Positions 25,572 to 33,776 of a DNA stretch of 64,000 nt are shown here, piece by piece (within the stretch, counting starts at the first letter, position 1; each line of letters opens with the position of its first letter). The stretch lies in assembly GCA_016712285.1 (NCBI GenBank), contig JADJRK010000001.1:372001-436000 (forward strand), read 5' to 3'. The notes beneath the pieces were generated by a model, which ran no database searches, was not told the origin of the DNA, and saw nothing but the letters and a program-made list of their open reading frames with translations. A program made the translations under genes and the position numbers. This DNA comes from Planctomycetota bacterium. Lineage in GTDB: Bacteria > Planctomycetota > UBA8742 > UBA2392.

Positions 25572-26855
25572 ATGGCGACACCGGGCGAAGAGACTGCTTC
25601 TATGCTCGAGGGCAAGGGCAATCCCCTGCCCATTGGCTGGTTTGCGCTGTTCACGCCCGACGACGCCATGCCCAAAGACCGCGGCCTGTACGTCAAGCGG
25701 CGCGGCTTGACGATGATGGTCGGCCTGGTCGTTATCCTGATCTGCTGGGGACTGGGCCAGTCACAGAGCTTTGCCGAGAACGTGTTTGCCCGTGGATTCG
25801 GCCAGAACGTCGGACGCGGGCTGGCGTTCGTTACCGGCGTGCTGCCAACCAGTGTCGGCGAGTTACTGCTCGTGTTCGTCGCCGGCTGGGCACTGTTCCT
25901 GTGGGGCCGCGCAAGCTGGTACGTGATCCGGCGCAAGCGCCGCGCGTTCAACGCGCTGGCCTGCGGAGGGCTGCAGGTAGGGGCGTTCGCCGCCATCCTG
26001 ATTGCCCTGTTCTACGTGCTGTGGGGCATCAACTACTTCCGGCCGAGCATTGTCGAACGCCAGGCTTGGCAGGCACATGCACAGCCGCCGGCCGACCGTG
26101 CGGCCCAGATCGCCGAGCTCAGCCAGATGTGCGAGGCACTGGTCGTGGCCACCAATGCCGAGTACCACGCCGCCATGGGCAGCGAAGACTACGGCGCGCC
26201 AAGCCAGCCGCTGGCCGAGATGCGTGTGCTGGACACCGAGATCGAGAAGGCTTTTCTGCTGGTCGAGGAAGACCTGGCGCTCGAAGAAGGATTCGGTGCA
26301 TCACGCGGGCCGGCCAAGCCGGTGGCTGCCTCGTTTCTCATGGATTATCTGCAGATCGGCGGCTTTTATTTTCCGTGGACGGGCGAAGCGAACTATCACC
26401 GTCTGCAGCCGCTCAGCAGCATCCCGTTTGTGATCGCGCATGAAAAGGCGCACCAGCGTTGCGTAACCAGCGAGGACGAGGCGAACTTTATCGGCTTCGC
26501 GGCGTGCGTGCGTTGCAGCGACCCCTACGTGCGCTACTCGGGCTACCTGTTCGCGCAGCGGCAACTGCTGAGTGAGCTGCACCGGCTTGACCCTAAGCGC
26601 ACGCAAGAACTTGTGAAGCAACGGCACGCGGGCGTGCAGCGCGACGTGAACAACGTCAACGACTACTGGGCGAGGTTTGACAAGGGCGTTGCCGGCGCCG
26701 TAGGCGAGGTAAGCACCGCGGTCAACCACGCATACCTGACCGCGAATCAGGTAGAGGGCGGCGTGCAGAGTTACCGCCTGTCATCGAAGCTGCTGATCGT
26801 TTATGCCCGGAAGATGGGCGGCATCGTGCCTGCCCCGAAAGCAGCGGAAGAATGA
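25572..26855 (+). CDS. DUF3810 membrane protein with HExxH motif
   Basis: This 427-aa protein has three membrane helices in its first ~160 residues (around 50-70, 92-113 and 133-155) and a large domain facing one side of the membrane. IPFVIAHEKAHQR contains HExxH, and SEDEANFIGFAAC about 10 residues later supplies the Glu typical of gluzincins and of DUF3810. It is probably a membrane zinc peptidase, though no substrate is known for the family. Its last 4 bases overlap the mnmA start (ATGA), so the two are translationally coupled. Confidence 0.8.
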   Translation: MATPGEETASMLEGKGNPLPIGWFALFTPDDAMPKDRGLYVKRRGLTMMVGLVVILICWGLGQSQSFAENVFARGFGQNVGRGLAFVTGVLPTSVGELLLVFVAGWALFLWGRASWYVIRRKRRAFNALACGGLQVGAFAAILIALFYVLWGINYFRPSIVERQAWQAHAQPPADRAAQIAELSQMCEALVVATNAEYHAAMGSEDYGAPSQPLAEMRVLDTEIEKAFLLVEEDLALEEGFGASRGPAKPVAASFLMDYLQIGGFYFPWTGEANYHRLQPLSSIPFVIAHEKAHQRCVTSEDEANFIGFAACVRCSDPYVRYSGYLFAQRQLLSELHRLDPKRTQELVKQRHAGVQRDVNNVNDYWARFDKGVAGAVGEVSTAVNHAYLTANQVEGGVQSYRLSSKLLIVYARKMGGIVPAPKAAEE

Positions 26856-27913
26856 TCCTGGTTGCCATGTCCGGAGGAGTTGACTCAAGCGTGACAGGCG
26901 CGCTGCTCAAGCGCGACGGGCACGACATTGTCGGCTTGTTCATGCGCAACGGTGTCACCGCGGGCAGCGCCGCGAAGTCCAACAAGCAGGGTTGCTGCAG
27001 CCTTGAAGACAGCAACGATGCCCGCTTTGTTGCGTCGCAGCTGGGTGCCCGATTCTATGTGCTGAACTTTGCCGAAGATTTCGAGCGCATCATTCGCTAC
27101 TTCGTCGACGAGTACAAGCGCGGCCGCACGCCCAACCCCTGCGCGGTCTGTAACACTGACCTGAAGTTCGGCAAGCTGCTTGATTACGCGCGCATGGTCG
27201 GCGCCGACAAGGTGGCCACCGGCCACTATGCGCGCACCGAGTTGCGTGATGGCCGCTGGCGACTGCTGCGCGGCATCGACCGCACGAAGGACCAGAGCTA
27301 CTACCTGTTCGGATTGACGCAGGAACAGCTAAGCCGCGCCCTGTTTCCGCTCGGCGGCATGACCAAGCATCAAGTACGGGCGTTGGCCGGCGAGTTTGGC
27401 CTGAAGACCCGCGACAAGCCCGAAAGCATGGAGATCTGTTTCGTGCCTGAGGGTGACTACCGCGCGGTGGTCGCGCAGCACGAACCTGATGCGCTGCGCG
27501 CCGGCCCGGTGGTGTCCACGAGCGGTGAAGTGCTCGGCGAGCATGGCGGCGTCGCCGGCTTCACTGTCGGCCAGCGTCGAGGCCTCGGCATTGCCGCGCC
27601 CAAGCCGTGGTACGTCGTGCGCCTTGAGCCGGAATCGAACACGGTTGTGGTGGGGGAAGAGCATGAGCTAGCGATCCACGAAATCACGGCCAGCCATGTC
27701 AACTGGATCGGGCTGACGTCGCTGCCGCCCGGCGAAAGCGTGCGCGCGACGGTGAAGGTGCGCTATCGCCATGAGGGCGAGCCCGCGACCTTGACCGGTC
27801 AAGACAACGGCGTGCGCATCACGTTCGATCAGCCGATCAAGGGCGCGTCACCAGGACAGTGCGCCGTGTTCTATGACGGCGAAGAAGTGCTCGGCGGCGG
27901 CTGGATCGACTGA
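26852..27913 (+). CDS. mnmA: tRNA-specific 2-thiouridylase MnmA
   Basis: This 353-aa protein has the PP-loop MSGGVDSS (6-13), the catalytic Cys pair C100 (NPCAVCN) and C196 (MEICFVPEGD), the substrate motifs ATGHYAR and KDQSYYLFGL, and a C-terminal beta-barrel with GQRRGLGI. It thiolates U34 of tRNA-Lys, -Glu and -Gln using ATP and sulfur relayed from IscS/TusE-like proteins. It overlaps the DUF3810 gene by 4 bp. The segment around residues 34-52 (AGSAAKSNKQGCCSLEDSND) fits the family's variable loop. Confidence 0.95.
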   Translation: MILVAMSGGVDSSVTGALLKRDGHDIVGLFMRNGVTAGSAAKSNKQGCCSLEDSNDARFVASQLGARFYVLNFAEDFERIIRYFVDEYKRGRTPNPCAVCNTDLKFGKLLDYARMVGADKVATGHYARTELRDGRWRLLRGIDRTKDQSYYLFGLTQEQLSRALFPLGGMTKHQVRALAGEFGLKTRDKPESMEICFVPEGDYRAVVAQHEPDALRAGPVVSTSGEVLGEHGGVAGFTVGQRRGLGIAAPKPWYVVRLEPESNTVVVGEEHELAIHEITASHVNWIGLTSLPPGESVRATVKVRYRHEGEPATLTGQDNGVRITFDQPIKGASPGQCAVFYDGEEVLGGGWID

Positions 27914-27917
27914 TGGC

Positions 27918-29129
27918 CTAGAGTTTCAGCTTGGGCAGCGGGTGGCTGGCCAGCCATTGCCACAGGCGTTTAGCGCACAGGCTGCCGCTGGCAACCACGC
28001 TCATCAACGTGCGGGTTTCGATGTTTGTGCAGTCGCCGGCAACATAGATGCCGCCGAACATCGTCTTGCCGCCTTCACCGTGCGCAAGATAGCCGTTGTC
28101 CTGCGGCATGCGCTCAAGGCCCGCAACCGGCTGCTTGGGCGCCGGGCCCAGCGCGACGACCATGGCGTCGGTAGGAATGCCCTGCTCTTCGGGGATGCCC
28201 TTCTCGACGAAGAATACGTAGTCCAGCGCGTCCTCGCCTTTGACCGCAACTACTCTGGAACCGGGGATGACGCGCACCTTGTTCTGCTTGGCGCGGTCGA
28301 CCAGCAGAGGCTCGCCGGTGGGTTCGTCTTCGGGGCACAGCACGGTCACGAACTTGGCGTGGTGGCTCAGGAAAATTGCGGCGTGCATGGCTTCGTCGCC
28401 TCCGCCGATGACAACCACGCGGCGGTCCTTGTAGATCTGTGCGTCAACCTGCGCGCCATAACGGATGCCGCGGTTCACGAATTTCTCGACGCCGTCAATC
28501 TTCAGTTCACGCTGCGCGGCACCGGTTGCGATAATCACGGCGCGGCCCCAGAAGTTGCCGCCGCTGCTGTGCACCCGCTTGAACGCGCCTTGGATGCGAA
28601 TGCTGTTGACCTTGCCGCGCATCAGCACGGCGCCCACGTGGCGGGCATGCTCGGCGAAATTGGCGGCAATGTCGCTGCCCGGCACAGGCTCATCGAACCC
28701 GACGCCTAGGTACTCGTCGACCTCGGTCAGCTTCAGCAGGTGACCGCCCGGCTCGGATTCATCCAGGCCTAGCACTGACAACCCGCCCAGCCGGCAACCG
28801 TGACACGCCGCAAGTCCAGCCGGGCCCAGACCGACAACAATCACGTCAAAAATGGTCTGCCCGCGCGACTCAAGACGTTCGACGTCGTAGCGCACACCCG
28901 TCGCTTCAATGATCTCTTCCTGCGTCGGGTCAGGAAACCACTCGTCATTGATGTACAGAACCGGCGATACAGCCGCCCCGCAAAGCTTGCGGATAAAGGC
29001 GTTCGCCTCGGTATCCTTGTTGATGTCGCGCTCGGTCCATGACAACTGGTTGGACTCAAGCACATCCTTGGCAAGCCGGTTGGATTCCGACACGCCATCG
29101 GTGAACATGACAACTTTTGCTGCCGGCAT
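27918..29129 (-). CDS. Glutaredoxin-like/thioredoxin reductase-like fusion lacking both CxxC motifs
   Basis: In this 403-aa protein, residues 1-80 resemble a glutaredoxin fold and keep the cis-Pro region (AVSPVLYIND) and the DINKD strand, but the CxxC position reads S14-E-S-N17. Residues ~93-400 form a class II thioredoxin-reductase fold: VVGLGPAG (FAD), VIGGGDEAMHAA (NADPH) and GIYVAGDCTN. The TrxR CATC site is G225-A-Q-V228, so the redox disulfide is absent. A CHGC (109-112) lies in the first FAD helix, not at the usual site. It is a flavoprotein, perhaps a ferredoxin/NADP-type reductase or a sensor. AGGAAG precedes the ATG at 29129. Confidence 0.82.
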   Translation of the reverse strand: MPAAKVVMFTDGVSESNRLAKDVLESNQLSWTERDINKDTEANAFIRKLCGAAVSPVLYINDEWFPDPTQEEIIEATGVRYDVERLESRGQTIFDVIVVGLGPAGLAACHGCRLGGLSVLGLDESEPGGHLLKLTEVDEYLGVGFDEPVPGSDIAANFAEHARHVGAVLMRGKVNSIRIQGAFKRVHSSGGNFWGRAVIIATGAAQRELKIDGVEKFVNRGIRYGAQVDAQIYKDRRVVVIGGGDEAMHAAIFLSHHAKFVTVLCPEDEPTGEPLLVDRAKQNKVRVIPGSRVVAVKGEDALDYVFFVEKGIPEEQGIPTDAMVVALGPAPKQPVAGLERMPQDNGYLAHGEGGKTMFGGIYVAGDCTNIETRTLMSVVASGSLCAKRLWQWLASHPLPKLKL

Positions 29130-29347
29130 CTTGCTTCCTGACCTAGTTGGGTGCGTTCCCCGCGGGGGTTGGGAAATCGCAGTCAACCTTTGCACGCAAC
29201 ACACGGACCACAGGCTGTCCCGGTCCGGCTATGCCTTGCGCAGGATGAAGGCGGCACTTTCGTACCATTTCTGTTGCCTGTCAATTGGCAGGATGCCGGC
29301 GCTACCCGTCATTCCCACGCGGGCTGTCCGGGCTATGATCCCGGGCG
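29130..29347. other. Divergent intergenic region between the flavoprotein gene and ribBA
   Basis: In these 218 nt I see no FMN riboswitch (no conserved GGGGCAGGGTGAAATTCC-like core) although ribBA follows. A TATGAT at 29334-29339, 8 nt before the ribBA ATG, is the only promoter-like signal. No further gene is supported. Confidence 0.45.
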
Positions 29348-30625
29348 ATGCTTACGCCCATTACAGACGTGCTGGACGACCTGCGCACCGGCAAGCCGAT
29401 TATCCTCGTGGACGACGAACACCGCGAAAACGAGGGCGATATCGTCATCGCCGCCGAGAAAATCACGCCCCAGGGCGTGAACTTCATGGCCAAAGAGGCA
29501 CGCGGCCTGATCTGCCTGAGCCTGACCAATGAAATGGCCGACCGGCTTGACCTGCCGCCGATGACCCGCAACAACGAGGCGCCACTGGGCACGGCCTTTA
29601 CGGTCAGCATCGAGGCCCGCGAGGGTGTCTCTACCGGCATCAGTGCTGCCGACCGTGCGCACACCATTCTCACGGCCATTGCCGACCATGCCAAGGCGCG
29701 CGACCTGGTGCGCCCCGGGCACGTGTTTCCGCTGCGGGCGCGTGACGGCGGTGTGCTTGTGCGCAACGGGCAAACCGAGGGCAGCGTCGACCTGTGCCGA
29801 CTGGCGGGTCTGAAGTCAGCCGCCGTGATCTGCGAGATCATGAACGACGACGGCACCATGTCGCGCCTGCCCGACTTGCAGAAGTTTGCGGCACAGCATG
29901 GGCTGAAAATCTGCAGCGTCGCCGACCTTGTGCGCCACCGCTTGCAGCACGAGCGCATCGTCAAGCGCGTCAGCGCCGCGCGCATGCCAACCGCCGCTGG
30001 CTACTTTGACATGTATCTGTACCACTCGCAGGCCGACGGCAAAGAGCACGTGGCGCTGTGCAAGAACGTTTTGCCCGAAGACATGCGCCCGGCTGACATG
30101 ACTTACGCCGACGAAGCCGTGCTTGTGCGCGTGCACAGTGAATGCCTGACCGGCGACGTTTTCGGCAGCCAGCGCTGCGACTGCGGCATGCAACTGCATG
30201 CTGCCATGACGCAGATCCAGGCCGCCGACCGCGGCGTGATCGTCTACCTGCGCCAGGAGGGGCGCGGCATTGGCCTGGCCGAAAAGGTCAAGGCCTACGC
30301 CCTGCAGGACGAAGGCTACGACACGGTGGAAGCCAACGAGCGGCTGGGGCACAAAGCCGACAAGCGCGAATACGGCACCGGCTGCCAGATCTTGATGGAC
30401 CTGGGTGTGCGCAAGCTGAAGTTGCTGACGAACAACCCCAGCAAGCGCAGCGCAATCAGCGCGTACGGGCTCGAGATTGTGGACCGCGTGCCGATCGAGA
30501 TGCCCACGAACGCCGAGAACAACTTCTACATGGCTACCAAGCGCGACAAACTGGGGCACATCCTGAAGCTGCCCACAGACTCAGGGCGCCACAAAAAAAC
30601 CCGCAAAGACCGCGGGATAGAGTAG
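29348..30625 (+). CDS. ribBA: RibBA: DHBP synthase / GTP cyclohydrolase II
   Basis: This 425-aa bifunctional riboflavin enzyme has an N-terminal DHBP synthase (~1-205; DDEHRENEGD, TGISAADRA, RPGHVFPL, GQTEGSVDL) that makes 3,4-dihydroxy-2-butanone-4-phosphate from ribulose-5-phosphate. The C-terminal GTP cyclohydrolase II (~210-405) has the zinc Cys set CLTGDVFGSQRCDCG and LRQEGRGIGL. Both active sites look complete. No Shine-Dalgarno is present and the -10-like TATGAT is 8 nt away. A perfect palindrome follows the stop codon directly. Confidence 0.95.
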   Translation: MLTPITDVLDDLRTGKPIILVDDEHRENEGDIVIAAEKITPQGVNFMAKEARGLICLSLTNEMADRLDLPPMTRNNEAPLGTAFTVSIEAREGVSTGISAADRAHTILTAIADHAKARDLVRPGHVFPLRARDGGVLVRNGQTEGSVDLCRLAGLKSAAVICEIMNDDGTMSRLPDLQKFAAQHGLKICSVADLVRHRLQHERIVKRVSAARMPTAAGYFDMYLYHSQADGKEHVALCKNVLPEDMRPADMTYADEAVLVRVHSECLTGDVFGSQRCDCGMQLHAAMTQIQAADRGVIVYLRQEGRGIGLAEKVKAYALQDEGYDTVEANERLGHKADKREYGTGCQILMDLGVRKLKLLTNNPSKRSAISAYGLEIVDRVPIEMPTNAENNFYMATKRDKLGHILKLPTDSGRHKKTRKDRGIE

Positions 30626-30645
30626 GGGCGACGCTAGCGTCGCCC
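30626..30645 (+). terminator. 20-nt perfect palindrome after ribBA
   Basis: GGGCGACGCT and its exact reverse complement begin 1 nt after the stop codon. It may end the ribBA message or be a dispersed palindromic repeat; no T tract follows. Confidence 0.4.
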
Positions 30646-30797
30646 GCGAGCCATCACCTGATATCCATCGAACTGGCTGAACAAGTGCCCCCGACGCAAG
30701 TCTGGGGTTTTCGTGCAACACAGCCAGATTTGTCGCTTGCAGAGCAGTGCACTGCGATTCAGGCTTGTACGAGCTGAATCACTGACCGGAGATCGCC

Positions 30798-31130
30798 ATG
30801 AACAAATTGTTCGCCAGGGTAGGTACAGTCGTCGGCGCCGCCGCCGCATTCGCCCTGCTCTGTTCTGTCGGATACTTTACACAGATCGGCCTGAGCCAAT
30901 CCTTCGGCCCGCCCGCTGCAGGCAACTCCGCAACGCCGCCGCGCAACAAGCCGCGCGGCAACTATTCCTACAGCAACTCTCCAGAGGGCCATGAGCAGGA
31001 GCGAAAGCCGATTCCTGAAGATGAGTCGGTCTGGGAAGACTATCCAGAATCGAGTCTCGACAACAAAGAACGCCTGGCACGGCGACCGGGCAACTTCGAG
31101 GTGGTCAAGAAAGTCGGGGAGTTTTTTTGA
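30798..31130 (+). CDS. N-terminal part of a protein split at a T7 run
   Basis: This frame gives 110 aa: a short N-terminal membrane or signal segment (VGTVVGAAAAFALLCSVGYF) and then a Pro/Asn/Glu-rich linker. GGAG precedes the ATG. It stops at TGA right after seven T residues (31122-31128). Removing one T joins it in frame to the next 145 codons, giving a 255-aa protein. The break may be a sequencing or assembly error, a true frameshift, or slippage on the T run. Confidence 0.6.
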   Translation: MNKLFARVGTVVGAAAAFALLCSVGYFTQIGLSQSFGPPAAGNSATPPRNKPRGNYSYSNSPEGHEQERKPIPEDESVWEDYPESSLDNKERLARRPGNFEVVKKVGEFF

Positions 31131-31566
31131 GGGTGCGTATCAGGTCGAACCCGACTTGGCTGACATCGCTTACCCGTTCAATAACAATGGTTCGCGCGTC
31201 AAGACCGCAGAAGATGACTCCACCGAGAACACGATGCTTGAAGAAGAGGCACGTCGCGAAGGCCGTAAGAAAAAGAACAAGCTACGCCAGTACAGCGTTG
31301 TCATCCACAAACTCACTTTGTTCGAGTTGAACCATGGCGAGTCGTCATTGATCAACCCGAAGGACCACGGAATCACTGAACAGAACATTGAGCGCTTCCT
31401 TTCCGTCAGAAAGGATCATCCCGAGCGCTGCTGTCTCGTGCTCGTTCGCGCCGGCCTTGAGTCGCTACAGTCAAAGAAGATTGAGGGTGATGCCAGCGAT
31501 GCGGACATGATCTTGTGCTATGTAATGAAGGCCGACGGCTGGAAGCTTGTGTGGTTTGAGAAGTAG
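31129..31566 (+). CDS. C-terminal part of the split protein (+1 frame)
   Basis: From the GAG that follows the T7 run the next frame stays open for 145 codons. It has an acidic, Lys/Arg-rich linker (EEEARREGRKKKNKLRQY), then a compact alpha/beta domain ending DADMILCYVMKADGWKLVWF. The frame is also open upstream to 30991, but that overlaps the first part. There is no good start with a ribosome-binding site, so independent translation is unlikely. I do not recognise the domain. Confidence 0.55.
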   Translation, partial: EGAYQVEPDLADIAYPFNNNGSRVKTAEDDSTENTMLEEEARREGRKKKNKLRQYSVVIHKLTLFELNHGESSLINPKDHGITEQNIERFLSVRKDHPERCCLVLVRAGLESLQSKKIEGDASDADMILCYVMKADGWKLVWFEK

Positions 31567-31614
31567 GCGCAAGCAATCCTGATAACCAAGTATGGCCCGG
31601 AATCGAACTTGCCA

Positions 31615-31700
31615 GCGCCACGGAGTGGCGCCGGGACTCTGGCCCATGGCGAAGCCATGGGATACCTTAGCGCAAATCAATCGCGCCCCAGCGGGGCGCG
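31615..31700. repeat. Left triple-hairpin end of the RAYT element
   Basis: Three stem-loops with 3-nt loops lie in a row: 31615-31631 (7-bp stem, GGA loop), 31643-31661 (8 bp, GAA loop) and 31682-31700 (8 bp, AGC loop). The same three appear in reverse order and complement on the right side (32169-32254), so the two ends are long imperfect inverted repeats around the transposase gene. Confidence 0.75.
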
Positions 31701-31712
31701 GGAGGGCGCGCG

Positions 31713-32159
31713 TTGTCGCACACCTACACGAAACTGCTGACACACATCATGTTCAGCACAAAGAACCGCGATCGAACCATTGCCGCTGAAGTTCAACCGA
31801 AGCTGCACGCGTATCTTGGCGGCATTGTGCGTGATCTCGGCGGCAGCGCACTTGCGGCCGGTGGCGTTGAAGACCACGTGCACTTGCTTGTGATCTTACC
31901 TCCGCGTCTTGCCCTGTCTGACACGATGCGCGAGATCAAATCCGGTTCGTCCAGGTGGATGAAAGAAGAGCACGAGCCCAAGTTTGCCTGGCAAACGGGA
32001 TTCACCGCATTCAGCGTAAGCCAGACGAAGGTCGCCGAAACCATCAAGTACATTGAAACCCAGGCAGAACACCATCGGATCAAGTCTTTCAAGGAAGAAC
32101 TGTTGGAGTTCTTGAAGGGCTACGAGGTCGAGTACGACGAAAAGTATCTGTGGGATTGA
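31713..32159 (+). CDS. IS200/REP-type Y1 transposase (TnpA/RAYT)
   Basis: This 148-aa single-strand HUH transposase has the N-terminal strand YTKLLTHIMFSTKNR, the HUH motif in GGVEDHVHLLVILP (~50-62) and the catalytic Tyr in ETIKYIETQAEHH. Its length is normal for IS200 TnpA. It apparently starts at TTG (31713), since the conserved N-terminal strand lies before the first ATG (31749). Its flanks carry inverted triple hairpins, as expected for a REP-associated transposase or a minimal IS200 element. The frame is intact, so it could be active. Confidence 0.85.
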   Translation: MSHTYTKLLTHIMFSTKNRDRTIAAEVQPKLHAYLGGIVRDLGGSALAAGGVEDHVHLLVILPPRLALSDTMREIKSGSSRWMKEEHEPKFAWQTGFTAFSVSQTKVAETIKYIETQAEHHRIKSFKEELLEFLKGYEVEYDEKYLWD

Positions 32160-32168
32160 GCGCTCTCC

Positions 32169-32254
32169 CGCGCCCCGCTGGGGCGCGAGAGATCTTCGCA
32201 CTGTTCTCCCACGGCTTCGCCGTGGGCCAGACTCCGCGCGCCACTCCGTGGCGC
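32169..32254. repeat. Right triple-hairpin end of the RAYT element
   Basis: Stem-loops at 32169-32187 (GCT loop), 32208-32226 (TTC loop) and 32238-32254 (TCC loop) are the reverse complements, in mirrored order, of the three left-end hairpins. The first begins 9 nt after the transposase stop codon. Confidence 0.75.
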
Positions 32255-32358
32255 GTGCCTGTTCATCAAAGGTGGAACTGAAGTGATAGCGAGTTGGCGT
32301 TCGTGGCGTTTATCATCGGCCCATTGGCGCTTTGGCGCTTTGGCGGTAAACCGCCGCG

Positions 32359-33663
32359 ATGGATTATGCCGTTCGTGTCAGCCACTACCTTGACCCTGTC
32401 ACGTTTGAGCTTTCTCGCGACGTGATCTTGCTGCTTGCCGGCGGGCACGTGGCCGAGGTCATCACGGGCGGCGAAGTCAGTGGCGGCTTGGATGGCCTTG
32501 CGAAACAGACGCTCGACCTTGGCGATGCGGTCTGCCTGCCGGGTTTCGTCAACGCGCACGCGCACCTCGACCTTTCGCACCTGCACCGCCAGGTCCCGCG
32601 CGGCCTGGCGTTTACCGACTGGGCCCGCGCCATTATCTCGGGCCGGCAGTTGCCCGAGCCGATCATCCAGGCTGGCATCGACGACGCTTGTCGCATGCTG
32701 GCGGCCACGGGCACGACGGCTGTGCTGGATATCAGCGTGGGTGGCGACTCGGCGCCCGCATTGGCGCGGCACGGCATACGCGGCGTGCTGGCCCTTGAGG
32801 TACTTGGCGAGCCCGGCCGCGCCATGCAGCGCTGCGACGAGATCATTCGAGCGCGATTTGAGCTAGACATCGAACGTCTTGGCAGCGACGCCGGTATGGC
32901 CGCCGCGCCGACCGCGCTGGCGGGCATTGACTACGGTTACTCGCCACACGCACCTTACTCGACCGGTGCTGAGCTGTATCAGTTGGCCTATGGCCGCGCG
33001 TTTGGCGAAGGCCGCGTGTGCACCACCCACGTGGCCGAAACACGCGACGAGTTGCAGTTTGTGCTCGATGGCAGCGGGCCGTTTCATGACATGCTGTCCA
33101 GCCTTGGTGTTGACCTGTCAAGCTTTGCCGGCTACGGCGAAACACCGATCACGCTGCTGCTGCGCGACTGGCTCGGGCCATGGTTGCCGGCAGGAGCTCA
33201 GCGCGCTGCGCCCCTGCTCGTACTTGTGCATTGCAACTATCCATCGGGTGAAGACCTGCAATGGATTGAGCGCACGCAGCCCACAATCTGCTGGTGCCCG
33301 CGAAGCCACGCGTACTTCGGCCACGAGCCGTGGCCCCTGCGCGAATACTTCGACAGCGGCGCCAACCTCGTGCTCGGCACCGATAGCCTGGCCAGCAACG
33401 ATGGCCTGGACATGTGGGGCGAGATTACCGCAGCAGCTCTGGCCCATCCCGACGCCCCGCGCACCGAGTTGCTGCGCATGGCCACAGTCAACGGCCGCCG
33501 CGCGTTGGGTCTGGCCGACGACGTGGCTGACCTTGCGATCTGGGAGCTGCCGACGGGCTTTCAGAAACCGGAGCTGGAACAGCTCCTGAACCTGTGCGTG
33601 GGCAATCACCCCCGCCTGCTGGCCAGTTTCAGCCAGGGACAGTTGACGGCCCGGGCGATCTAG
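32359..33663 (+). CDS. Amidohydrolase (chlorohydrolase/aminodeoxyfutalosine deaminase-like)
   Basis: This 434-aa metal-dependent hydrolase of the Atz/Trz type keeps the metal ligands H67/H69 in NAHAHLDLSH, SPHAPYS, THVAET, the VHCN motif and the catalytic Asp in GTDSLASN. It is a cytoplasmic deaminase or dechlorinase-type enzyme. In bacteria lacking classical menaquinone genes, close relatives deaminate aminodeoxyfutalosine; that role is possible but no other futalosine gene is in view. There is no Shine-Dalgarno; TAAACC in a short palindrome ends 6 nt before the ATG. Confidence 0.82.
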   Translation: MDYAVRVSHYLDPVTFELSRDVILLLAGGHVAEVITGGEVSGGLDGLAKQTLDLGDAVCLPGFVNAHAHLDLSHLHRQVPRGLAFTDWARAIISGRQLPEPIIQAGIDDACRMLAATGTTAVLDISVGGDSAPALARHGIRGVLALEVLGEPGRAMQRCDEIIRARFELDIERLGSDAGMAAAPTALAGIDYGYSPHAPYSTGAELYQLAYGRAFGEGRVCTTHVAETRDELQFVLDGSGPFHDMLSSLGVDLSSFAGYGETPITLLLRDWLGPWLPAGAQRAAPLLVLVHCNYPSGEDLQWIERTQPTICWCPRSHAYFGHEPWPLREYFDSGANLVLGTDSLASNDGLDMWGEITAAALAHPDAPRTELLRMATVNGRRALGLADDVADLAIWELPTGFQKPELEQLLNLCVGNHPRLLASFSQGQLTARAI

Positions 33664-33776
33664 AAAACAGGAGCCGCGAGCGCCAGCGACCGGCAGACCC
33701 GCCCAAATGGATTGCATGTGCAGCCCCTGTTGCCATATACCGGCGCAACTGGTTTGCGTTAGATACCGAGGCGACA

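Larger units (their letters stand above)
31600..32262 (+). mobile_element. REP-associated/IS200-like element
   Basis: The unit comprises the Y1 transposase gene and its two inverted triple-hairpin ends. Exact borders cannot be set without an empty-site comparison, because IS200-type elements make no target duplications; the limits given are approximate. Confidence 0.65.

Noticed and set aside
29130..29347. FMN riboswitch upstream of ribBA
   Set aside because: The conserved core of the RFN element is not present in either orientation.
31592..31612. tRNA T-arm-like string (GTTCGATTCC on the minus strand)
   Set aside because: The flanking bases do not pair into a T-stem and no cloverleaf can be built around it.
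32318..32352. Short TTGGCGCTTTGGCGC repeat upstream of the amidohydrolase
   Set aside because: Only two to three imperfect copies; too short to separate from chance in GC-rich sequence.
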